Source: Elephas maximus indicus (taxonomy: Eukaryota; Chordata; Mammalia; Proboscidea; Elephantidae). From it: a stretch of DNA of 64,000 bases. Below the pieces are notes generated by a model, which ran no database searches, had not been told where the DNA came from, and worked only from the letters and a program-made list of their open reading frames with translations. This document shows, piece by piece, positions 54,301 to 64,000 of this stretch. Made by a program: the position numbers and the translations under genes. Each line of letters begins with the position of its first letter. Position 1 is the first letter of the stretch. The stretch lies in NCBI RefSeq assembly GCF_024166365.1, contig NC_064819.1, positions 111,458,293-111,522,292 on the forward strand, read 5' to 3'.

Positions 54301-55121
54301 AATTTCTTTTGAAGGGGAGGAAAGAAAGAAAAGCATTAATACACACACAAGCAGTATGTTGTTTTTCTCATAGGAATGATCAAGTTGGGTTGATAACACT
54401 TGAGATCTCATAAGATCCTTTACCATATTATGTGCTTAACTGCATTTTTCTGAAAGATCATATGTGTTTAAACACACTTATCATTTTTAAGAAGTATCGG
54501 TTTAATAGCTGTTCCCACAAAAATCTGGAATTTGGTAGTTTTAAATATCAAATTTAAATAACATATAGTTGATTTATTATATGTTTACAGTATTCTCCAT
54601 TTTAAGATTTTGTGTGGAAATTTTATCACTATTTTTACCTGCGTTGATACCTTACTAATGCACATTTTATCCACTCAAGTGGTTTATTATTTCTGAGTTT
54701 TCAGGAATACATGACTATTTTTCTTTCCCCGTACTTTACCCCAACAGGCTGCTGTGATTGTCAGCAGCAGCAGGAGCCACTCTGAAAGCTTGATAAAAGC
54801 AGATGAAGATGCTTAACGATGTCTGTCTGCTGAAAATATCTGCTAACAGGAATATATGTGAGTAAATATAGTATGTTATTCTGATTTTTAAAATAAACAT
54901 TTTAAAATGCCTAATTGGATGTTAAGAGTTTTGTTTTCTTCTGGTGTGCTTTTAAGTGAAAATATTAACAAATTTAGAGATGATTTCTAAAATCTTAGTC
55001 TTTACTTTTCACAGTTGAAATAGAAACTGGCTTAATTTAGGATGTCAAATTAAATATTTGCATTAGCAAATGGGTGCTCATAACTTGTCTTTATAATTTT
55101 TATTTTATGGTTTAAAAAAAA
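54301..55121. other. Non-repetitive stretch with a possible exon
   Basis: Largely free of recognisable repeats. It contains the exon-like 54748-54857 discussed in the findings. Confidence 0.4.
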
Positions 55122-55268
55122 ATTGCTGTCGAATCGATTCCAACTCATAGCAACCCTGTAGGACAGAGTAAAACTGTCCCATAAGGTTTCCAGGGAGTGG
55201 CTGGTAGATTTGAACTGCTCACCTTTTGGTTAGCAGCTGTAGCTCTTAACCACTGCACCACCAGGGTT
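55122..55268 (-). mobile_element. AfroSINE
   Basis: Reverse copy from ATTGCTGTCGAATCGATTCC to CACTGCACCACCAGGGTT. Confidence 0.92.
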
Positions 55269-55634
55269 ATTTCCTATTAATCCAGTTCTACTCTGACTAA
55301 AAATGATGAACAACTAAAGATTCTAGTGATGGACATGCTCACTGGCTGAAGATAGAAAAGAACAGAATTAATTTAAACATTGGAAAATAAGTCCCTTCTT
55401 TTTAATACCATGTTCTACCTTGATTTCCATGATACCATTCTCTCCTGGCTCTCATATTTTTAATTAATCTTTTTCAGTCCCTATTAGCTTTTTCTTTGCT
55501 GCCAAATCTTTAAAAATTTTGGTTCCTTAAGGTCTGTACTTGGCCTTCTCAGTTGTCACTGTCTCTTTAGGAAGAGTCGCACATTCCTGTTGTTTCAGCT
55601 ACTACAGCTAGGCTGGCAATTCTCAAACCCATTA

Positions 55635-55845
55635 AAAGAAAAGTTACCTTTGAGCCCCCGATTCATGGCAACGCCTTGTGTTACAGAGTAGAAATGCTCC
55701 ATAGGATTTTCTTGGCTATACTGTAATCTTTATGGGAGCAGATCTGTAAGCCTTTCTCTTGTGGTGCCTCTGGGTGGGTGGGAACCACCAACCTTTAGGT
55801 GAGCAGCCAATTGCAAACTGCTTGTATCACCCAGGGACCTCAAAC
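55635..55845 (-). mobile_element. AfroSINE, longer variant
   Basis: Reverse copy: CGATTCATGGCAACGCCTTG, TTCTTGGCTATACTGTAATC, CTCTGGGTGGGTGGGAACCA and GTATCACCCAGGGACC. Confidence 0.85.
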
Positions 55846-56179
55846 ATTTATGTTTGTATGGATATATACATATATACACTTAAACAATAAATCAAAGAAT
55901 AAATGGTAGCTCGTTTTTTTTTTTCTTACCATCATCTATATTTCTGAGCCTTACTCATTTCTCAAGCTTTAGTCATGTCTTCTCAGTTGCCAACTACACA
56001 TTTCCACTCGACTGGTGCACAGTCCTCATGAGCTCAGATTTTCCAATATTAAATCAATATTTTTTGTATCAATCCTAAATCTGCCTTTCAAATCTGCTCT
56101 TTCTCCAAGATTCTCTGTTGCATCATGCACCCAGTATTGCAGCCAAGAAACCTCAGTGTCATCCTTGACCTCTCTCTCT

Positions 56180-57170
56180 TTTTCTTGTCCATAAGGCTTA
56201 AATCCAGTTATAAATAAGAAAAATACAGACCAATATCCCTAATGAACATATACCCAAAAGTCCATGTGTATAAAAATGCAACAAAATATTAGCATATTCA
56301 ATCCAGAATTATAAAATAGCTAATACATCAAGAAAATCAATATAATTCATTTCAACAAACAAAAAGAAAAAACCAATATTAATAGAGTATGAAAAAGTAT
56401 TTGATAAAGTTCAATATCCTTTCATGATGAAAAGTCTCAACAAATTAGGAATAGAGGAACTTCCTCAACCTCGTAAAAGGGATCTCAGTAAAGTCTACAG
56501 CTAATATCACACCTACTGTGAAAGACTGAAAAGTTTCTCCTTAAGATCAGGAACAAGGCAAGAATATTCATTACTGGAGGTCCTAGCCATTGCAATGAGA
56601 AAAAAAAAAAGGCATACAAATTGAAAAGGAAAATACGAAACTGCTTATATTCACAGATAATATAATTGTGTAGAAAATTCCAAGGAACCTACAAAAAAAA
56701 GCTACTATAATAATTGAGGCTTAGCAAAGTCACAAGATAAAAAAAAGAAAAAAAACCATTGCAATTGAGTTGATTCCAACTCAGCAACCCTAGAGGACAG
56801 AGTAGAACTGCCCCATACAGTTTCCAAGGAGCGCCTCGTGGATTCAAACTGCAGATCTTTTGGTTAGCAGCCATAACTCTTAACCATTATGCCACCAGCG
56901 TTTCCAGTCACAAGATGCAAAGTCAATATATAAAAATAAGTTGTATTTCTGTATACCAACAGTGAGCAATTGAAGCCTGGAATTTTAAAAATATATCAAT
57001 TTACAAAAACATTTAAAAAAACTAAGGGATAAATCTAACAAAAGGTGTGCAAGATTTGTTTACTAAAAATTACAAAACATGGCTGAGAAAAATAAACAAT
57101 GTAGAGCTAAAAAAATATATACACAGACTTAAAGACTCAATATTGCTCAGAAGTTAATCCTCAAATTGAT
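56180..57170 (+). repeat. L1 ORF2 (RT region), degenerate
   Basis: ACAGACCAATATCCCTAATG, TGAAAAAGTATTTGATAAAG, AACAAATTAGGAATAGAGGA and GTTGTATTTCTGTATACCAA follow the L1 RT order. It is split by the AfroSINE at 56740-56905. Confidence 0.8.
56740..56905 (-). mobile_element. AfroSINE inside L1
   Basis: Reverse copy from AAAACCATTGCAATTGAGTT to GCCACCAGCGTTTCC. CAAAGTCACAAGAT before and CAGTCACAAGATGCAAAG after give a TCACAAGAT target duplication (about 56730 and 56909). Confidence 0.92.
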
Positions 57171-58327
57171 CTCTAGATACAATGCTATCATAAATCATAT
57201 TCAGAGATGGCAGATTCAGGGATCTTCCTCACCACCTTCTGGCTGGCAACAAGAGGTGGAAAAGTGAATATGGGCTATTGTTTATGATGGGATAATATTC
57301 CAAGTCACTGGAGACACATGGAAGGCACAAGATGCACTACCCAGATCAGCCATGGAAGTACCTCTTCTATCAGCACATCTCACCCTTTTCCCTTTCACTG
57401 AGGACTGGCTGGAATTCAAGACACCAGAGCATGCCCCACCTCAACTCTCAAGCAAATTATGCAAAGAGACAATCTAATAGGGAATTTCAAATACAAAAAT
57501 AAGAATTAAGCAAATATTTTCTGTAAAATCAAATCCATAAAAAGAGATACCAAACTCAAGAAATGGGAGAATTTACTCCAAGAGAAAATCTACAGAGCAA
57601 ACAGAATTGGATTTTACAATACATACAGTTAGCTCTTCGAGGCAAGAGTTTATCTTATCTGTTAAAATAAACATCAACTAGAGACCATAGAAAGCGAAAA
57701 TACCTGATTGCCTGAACAGAGAACTGGATATAGTTTAAGAGCAAATTAAGAAGACAGAGCTAAAGAATTCTTTGAGACGCAGCACATTAAAACAAAAAGT
57801 TGGACAGTATGAAAAAATGTTGAGACATGATTGAATCATGCATTCCAATATCTATTTCATGGGAATTTTAGAGGAAGAGAACAAGAGAGTGCATAGGACA
57901 CATAGAAAAATTTTCTAGAATGCAGAAAGATCTAGAATTCCTCAGATTGAGAATGTCTAGAAATTTCTAAGAAGTAGGATACTTTTTAAGGTCACCTCTG
58001 GCCCTTTGTAGTAAAATTTCAAAACACTGAGGATAAAGAGAAAAACACACAGGGCTCTAGAAAGTGAATGACTAAATAAAATCCCCTTTTAAAAAATGTA
58101 CAAAGGAACGAAAGCGTGACATCAGACATCTCGTAGACAATGTAAGAAGTTATATAGGCATAAGAAAACAATGGAAGGATATTTACAGAGTTCTGAGGGA
58201 AGATAAAATGAAGATATTTTCAGACATTCGAAACTCAGAAAATTTCCCACACTTAGGCTTGCTCTGAAATACTTATAGAATGTGTATTAAAAAAAAAAAT
58301 CTAATCAGAATAAGTGAGATGAAAGTG
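57171..58327 (+). repeat. Old L1-related (ORF1-like) DNA
   Basis: A-rich, with phrases such as CTCAAGAAATGGGAGAATTT and GAAGATATTTTCAGACATTC that resemble an old L1/HAL1 ORF1 end. No open frame. Confidence 0.4.
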
Positions 58328-58616
58328 CAGTAATCCCCCTTGTCTGCAAGGGATATGTTCCAAGACCACCCCTGATGCATGCCTGAAACCACAAGGTACC
58401 ACCCCCGATGCATGCCTGAAACCACAAGTAGTACCTAACCCTATGTATACTATGTTTTGTCCTATACATACATACCTATAATAAAGTTTAATTTATAAAT
58501 TAGGCACAGTAAGATTAATGACAATAATAGTAAAATATAACAATCATACTGTAATAAAAGATGAATGTGGTCCCTGACCAGGATGGTGCAAGATTTGATC
58601 ATGCTACTCATTTCAC
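58328..58616. mobile_element. Tigger-like DNA transposon, left part
   Basis: Starts CAGTAATCCCCCTTGTCTGC. ATGCATGCCTGAAACCACAA occurs twice (an internal ~37-bp duplication), then CTATGTATACTATGTTTTGT. The partner end is at 63627-63697. Confidence 0.7.
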
Positions 58617-59309
58617 TATGTAAAGGCATTTGACTGTATGGACCATAACAAATTATGGATAACATTGCAAAGAATGGGAATGGGAATTCTGGAACACTTA
58701 ATTGTGCTCATGAGGAACCTGTACATACATCAAGAGGCAGTTGTTCGGACAGAACGAAAGGATACTGAGTGGTTTAAAGTCAGGAAAGGTGTGTGTCAGC
58801 GTTGTGTCCTTTCACCATACCTATTCAGCTTGTATACTGAGCAAGTAATCTGAGAAGCTGGACTATATGAAAAAGATCAGGGGCATCAGGACTGGAGGAA
58901 GACTCATTAACAACCTGTGTTATGCAGATGACACAACCTTGCTTGCTGAAAGTGAAAAGGACTTGAAGCACTTATTAATAAAGATGAAAGACCACTGCGT
59001 TCAGTATGGATTGCACCTCAACATAAAGAAAACAAAAATCCGAGGCAGGGCCAAGATGGCAGAGTAGTCAGATGCTTCCAGTGAACCCTCTTACAACAAA
59101 GACCCCCCAAAACAAGTGAAATGATTATATTTATGACAAGCTAGAAGCCCTGAACATCAAAGGCAAAGTTAAAAAACAGACTGAGTGCCAGGGGGAGGGA
59201 GAGACTGTTCAGAAGTGGAGAGGAGTTTCTGGACCTGAATCACTGGGAACCCTCAGGCTGCAGTGGGCTGGTGGTAGTGTTTGGCTGCAGTTTCCTCAGG
59301 GAGAATTTT

Positions 59310-59583
59310 AAGAGCAGCTAGGGATAAACGAAAAGTCACCTACAAAGGAGAGTCAATAAGAATAAGCTCAAGCTACTCAGCAGAAACCATGCAGGCAAGA
59401 AGGCAGTGGGATGACTTATATAAAGCACTGAAGGAAAAAAATTGCCAGCCAAGAATCATATATCCAGCAAAACTGTCTCTCAAATATGAAGGCGAAATCA
59501 GGAGATTTTCAGATAAACAGAAGTTTAGGGAATTCGTAAAAACCAAACCAAAACTACAAAAAATACTAAAGGGAGTCCTCTAG
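59310..59583 (+). pseudogene. L1 ORF1 C-terminal domain fragment
   Basis: Open for about 90 codons. ETMQARRQWDDLYKALKEKN and IIYPAKLSLKYEGEIR match the C-terminal domain of L1 ORF1p; the coiled coil and RRM are deleted, so it is not a working protein. Confidence 0.85.
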
Positions 59584-60189
59584 TTAGAAAATCAATAATA
59601 TCAGATATCAACCCAAGACTAGAACACTGGACTGAGCAATGAGCTGTCAACCGAGAGAGGGAAATCACAGAAATAAATCAAGATAAAAAAATGCTCAAAA
59701 CAGGGAAACAGTGATGTCATTATGTAAAAGAAGACAACAAGAGGGACTAAGAAATTTAGTCCTAGATCTTTCATTTGGAGAGGAAGACAAGGTAATATAA
59801 AGAAAGAAAAGTTAGGTTTAAACTTAGAAAAATAGGGGTACATATTAAGGTAACCACAAAGGAGACTAATAATCCTACTCATCAAAATAAAATACAAGAA
59901 AAAAATAGAGACTCAGCAGAAACAAAATCAACTACAACAAATAAGAGGAAAAGACAATATATAAACTACTCAGCACAAAAAATTAAGTGGGAAAAAGAAA
60001 CTCTCATCAACACACAAAGGCATCAAAATGATAGCACTAAACTCATAAACTCATACTTATCCATAATTACGCTGAATGCAAATAGACTAAATGCACAAAT
60101 AAAGACACAGAGAGTGGCAGAATGGATAAAAAACACGATCTGTCTATATGCTGCTTATCAGAGACACACCTTAGACTTAGAGACACAAA

Positions 60190-61305
60190 CTAAAACTCAA
60201 AGGATGGAAAAAATAAGCAAACAACAATCAAAAAAGCAGGAGTGGCAATATTAATTTCTGACAAAATAGACTATAAAGTTAAATCTACCACAAAGGATAG
60301 GGAAGGACACTATATAATGATTAAAGGGACAATATACCAGGAGGATATAACCATATTAAATATTTATGCACCCAATGACAGGGCTGAAAGATACATAAAA
60401 CAAACTCTAATAGCATTGAGAAGTGAGATAGTGCCACAATTATAGTAGGAGACTTCAACACACAACATTGGGTGAAGGACAGAACATGCAGAAAGAAGCT
60501 CAATAAAGACACCAAAGACATAAAGGCCATAGTCAACCAACTTGACCTCATACACATATACAGAACACTCCACCCAACAGCAGCCAAGTATACTTTCTTT
60601 TCCAATGCACATGGAACATTCTGTAGAATGGACCACATATTAGGTCATAAAGCAAGCCTTAGCAGAATCCAAAACAATGAAATATTACAAAGCATCTTCT
60701 CTAACCATAAGGCCATAAAAGTGGAAATCAGTAACAGAAAAAGCAGGGAAAAGAAATGAAACACTTGGAAACTGAACAATACCCTGCTCAAAAATGACTG
60801 GGTTATAGAAGACATCAAGGATGGAATAAAGAAATTCATAGAACCCAATGAGAATGAAAACACTTCCTATCAGAACCTTTGGGACACAGTGAAAGCAGTG
60901 CTCAGAGGTCACTCTATATCAATAAATGCAGACATACAAAAAGAAAGGGTCCAAATCAAAGAATTATCCCTGCAACTTGAACAAATAGAGCAACAAAAGA
61001 AACCATCAGGCACTAGAAGAAAGCAAATAATAAAAATTAGAGCAGAATTAAATGAAATAGAGAACAGAAAAACAATTGAAAGAGTTAACAAGACCAAAAG
61101 GTGGATGTTTGAAAAAATTAACAAAACTGATAAACCATTGGCCAAGACAAAAGAAAAAGAGGAGAGGAAGCAAATAACCTGAATAAGAAATGAGATGGGT
61201 CATATCACAACAGACCCTACTGAAATTAAAAGAATTATATCAGATTACTATGAAAAATTGCATTCCAACAAATTTGAAAACCTAGAATGGATGAATTTGT
61301 AGAAA
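60190..61305 (+). pseudogene. L1 ORF2 endonuclease remnant
   Basis: Carries TILNIYAPNDRAERYIKQ, DLIHIYRTLHPTAAKYTFFS and MDHILGHKASLSR, the AP-endonuclease region of L1 ORF2. It is broken by stops (for example after SRKSREKK) and a frameshift near 60440. The RT core is deleted. Confidence 0.85.
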
Positions 61306-63626
61306 CACATCTGATCTCTGAAATCAACATGATACAAAAAGGCAAATAACCCAGTTAAAAAATGGGCACAAGATATGAACAGGCACTTCACTAAAGAAGA
61401 CATCCAGGTACTTAACAGATACATGAGGAAATGCTCACGATCATGAGCCATTAGAGAAATGCAAATCAAAACTACAATGAGATTCCATCTCACTCCAGCA
61501 AGGCTGGCATTAATCCAAAAAACACAAAATAATAAATGTTGGAGAGGTTTTGGAGAGACTGCAACACTTATACACTGCTGGTGGGAATGTAAAATGGTAC
61601 AACCGCTTTGGAAATCAATTTGGCACTGCCTTAAAAACCTAGAAATAGAACTACTATACCATCCAGCAATCCCACTTCTTAGAATATATCCTAGAGAAAT
61701 CAGAGCCTTTATACGAACAGATATATGCACACCCATGTTCATTGCAGCATTGTTTACAATAGCAAAAAGACAGAAGCAACCAAGGTGCCCATCAACAGAG
61801 GAATGGATAAATAAATTGTGGTATATTCATACAATGGAATACTGGGCATCCATAAAAAAACAATGATGAATCTGTGAAACATTTCATAATGTGGAAGAAT
61901 CTGGAAGTCATTATGCTGAGTGAAATTAGTTGCAAAAGGACAAATATTATATGCGACCACTATTATAAGAACTTGAAAAATAGTTTAAACAGAGAAGAAA
62001 ATATTCTTTGATGGTTACCAGAGCAGAGAGGGAGGGAAGGAGAGGAGTTTTCACTAATTGGATAGTAGATAAGAACTATTTTAGGTGAAGGGAAAGACAA
62101 CACACAATACAGGAGAGGTCAGCACAACTAGACTAAACCAAAAGCAAAGAAGTTTCCTGAAGAAATTGAATGCTTTGAAGGCCAGCGTAGCAGGGGTGGG
62201 GGTTTGGGGACCATGGTTTCAGGGGACATCTAAGTCAATAGGCATAATAAAATCTATTAAGAAAACATTCTGCATCCTACTTTGGAGAGTGGCATCTGGG
62301 GTCTTAAACATTACCAAGCAGCCATCTAAGATGCATCAATTGATCTCAACCCACCTGAAGCAAAGGAGAATGAAGAACACCAAAGACACAAGCTAATTAT
62401 CAACCCAAGAGACAGAAAGGGCCACATAAACCAGAGACTACATCAGCCTGAGACCAGAAGAACTCTATGGTGCCCCGCCACAACCAATGACTTTCCTGAC
62501 AGGGAACACAACAGAGAACCCCTGAGGGAGCAGGAGAGAAGTGGGATGCAGACCCCAAATTCTCATAAAAAGACCAGACTTAATGGTCTGACTGAGACTA
62601 GAGGGACCCCAGAGGTCATGGTCCCCAGACCTTCTGTTAGGCCAAGACAGGAACCATTCCCAAAGCCAACACTTCAAACAGGGATTGGACTGCGCTATGG
62701 GATAGAAAATGATACTGGTGAAGAGTGAGCTTCTTGGATCAAGTAGACACATGAGATTATGTGGGCAGTTCCTGTCTAGAGAAGAGATGAGAGGGCAGAG
62801 GGGGTCAGAAGCTGGCCAAATGGACACAAAAATAGTGGAGGGAAAGAGCAACTAGGAGTATATAGCAAAGTGTATATAAGTTTTTGTATGAGAGACTGAC
62901 TTGGTTTGTAAACTTTCACTTAAAGCACAATAAAAATTAAAAAAAAAAAAAAATCCTCACAACTGGACCAGTAGGTAACATCATGATAAACGGAGAAAAG
63001 ATTGAAATAGTCAAGGATTTCATTTTACTTGGATCCACAATCAACAGCCATGGAAGCAGCAGTCAAGAAATCAAAAGACGTGTTGCATTGGGCAAATCTG
63101 CTGCAAAGGACCTCTTTACAGTGTTGAAAAGCAAAGATGTCACCTTGAAGACTAAGGTGTGCCTGACGACCCAAGGCATGGTATTTTCAATCGCATTATA
63201 TGTTAATGAAAGCTGCACAATGAATAAGGAAGACCGAAGAAGAATTGACGCCTTTGAATTGTTGGAGAATATTGAATATACCATGGACTGCCAAAAGAAG
63301 GAACAAATCTGTCTTGGAAGCAGTACGACCGGAATGCTCCTTAGAAGCAAGGGTGGTGAGGCTGCATGTTACATACTTTGGACATGCTGTCAGGAGGGAT
63401 CAGTCCCTGGAGAAGGACATCATGCCTGGCAGAGTACAGGGTCAGTGTGAAAGAGGAAGATCCTCAACGAGGTGGATTGACACAGTGGCTGCAACAATGG
63501 GCTCAAGCATAACAATGATTGTGAGGATGGCGCAGGACCAGGCAGTGTTTCCTTCTGTTGTGCACAGGGTCGCTATGAGTCGGAACCGACTCAACGGCAC
63601 CTAACAACAACAACAACACATTTCAC

Positions 63627-63697
63627 ATTTTTGGACAGCAACTGACCGAGGGCACCTGAGACCACATAAAGGTGAAACATCAGATATGGGAGTACAG
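63627..63697. mobile_element. Tigger-like DNA transposon, right end
   Basis: GGACAGCAACTGACCGAGGG...CTGAGACCACATAAAGGTG...GATATGGGAGTACAG. Reversed, its end resembles the left TIR at 58328. It resumes right after the RTE target duplication. Confidence 0.65.
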
Positions 63698-63716
63698 TGA
63701 AACTACAGCAGAGTCA

Positions 63717-63798
63717 CCCATGGTGGACAGGTTTTAGTGGAGCTTCCAGACTAAGACTGAGTAGGAAGAAAGGCCTGGAGGTCTACTTCCGAAATTTG
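63717..63798 (+). mobile_element. RTE 5' block fragment
   Basis: GAGTCACCCATGGTGGACAG and CTTCCAGACTAAGACTGAGT match the 5' region at 37590-37670. Confidence 0.75.
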
Positions 63799-64000
63799 TT
63801 GTTGTTAGGTGCTGTCCAGTCAGCTCCGACTCATAGTGACCCTGTGTACAATAGAACAAAACACTGCCCAGTCCTGGTCCATCCTCACAATCCTTGCTAT
63901 GCTTCAGCCCATCTGAGCTGCTGAGTCAATTCATCTGGTTGAGGGTCGTCCTTTCTTTCGCTTACCCTCTGTTTTACCAAGCATGAGGTCCTTCTCCAGG
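63799..64000 (-). mobile_element. RTE 3' end, reversed, running off the window
   Basis: Opens with TTGTTGTTGTTAGGTGCTGT, the reverse of the RTE tail, then ACTGCCCAGTCCTGGTCCAT and GAGGTCCTTCTCCAGG. It mirrors 11360-11610 and continues past the edge. Confidence 0.85.

Larger units (their letters stand above)
59042..62948 (+). mobile_element. Afrotherian L1 with internal deletions, inserted in RTE
   Basis: Starts at a typical L1 5' end (GAGGCAGGGCCAAGATGGCA). It then has the ORF1 C-terminal domain, the ORF2 endonuclease and start of RT (about 60000-61305), a jump to the ORF2 end (about 61330), the 3' UTR and an A-tail. The target AAAAATCC is present on both sides (59034-59041 and about 62949-62956). 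RTE sequence resumes exactly after it. Confidence 0.9.
58617..63618 (+). mobile_element. RTE LINE (RT to tail) carrying a full L1 insert
   Basis: RTE parts at 58617-59041 and 62956-63618, with 8-bp CATTTCAC duplications at 58609-58616 and 63619-63626. The RT box reads LCYADDTTLLAE, so here the YADD is intact, but the frame is broken. It ends CGGCACCTAACAACAACAAC. Confidence 0.9.

Noticed and set aside
58462-58665. Reverse-strand open frame of 67 codons
   Set aside because: It crosses the junction between the Tigger-like element and the RTE, so it is a chance product of nesting.

Overview
This is nuclear DNA of a placental mammal, almost certainly an elephant or a close afrotherian relative. 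The evidence is the repeat content. There are about two dozen copies of a tRNA-derived SINE with the afrotherian 3' tail (AfroSINE type). There are several BovB-like RTE LINEs ending in (AAC)n with that same tail, and L1 elements of an afrotherian type. Old shared mammalian repeats (L2, MIR, ERV-L) lie beneath them. The species call is inference from repeat families.

Only two host genes are visible, arranged head to head around a GC-rich promoter at about 18.1-18.8 kb. On the minus strand are the first two coding exons of CYP39A1 (oxysterol 7-alpha-hydroxylase), at 17933-18124 and 1840-1975; the rest lies beyond the left edge. On the plus strand is a complete SLC25A27 (mitochondrial uncoupling protein 4, UCP4). 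Its nine coding exons run from 18751 to 50055, all with GT/AG introns, and add up to an uninterrupted 323-residue protein with the three mitochondrial-carrier signatures.

Layout. 1-18 kb is CYP39A1 intron 1 and what follows exon 2. It holds an L1 3' end, an L1 5' region with a ~58-bp minisatellite split by a solo LTR, an ERV-L provirus remnant (gag-like region, protease, RT, RNase H, integrase, dUTPase, 3' LTR; minus strand), an RTE copy and several L1 fragments. 18-50 kb is SLC25A27; its introns hold AfroSINEs, MIR/L2 fragments, a mariner transposon, hAT-like ends and a large inverted pair of RTE copies. 50-64 kb is the probable 3' UTR and then intergenic DNA, ending in a three-layer nest (L1 in RTE in a Tigger-like element). 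TDRD6, the downstream neighbour in human, is not seen and is expected past the right edge.

Most striking observations: a 138-bp stretch that is perfectly identical between two otherwise diverged, opposite-facing RTE copies in intron 6 (38252-38389 and 40349-40486), suggesting gene conversion or hairpin repair; several nested insertions whose target-site duplications can be read exactly; loss of the ATG at the usual CYP39A1 start, with an in-frame ATG five codons upstream; and a possible alternative last exon of SLC25A27 at 54748-54857. I found no microbial-type or wholly new system. The novelty here lies in repeat dynamics and gene structure.
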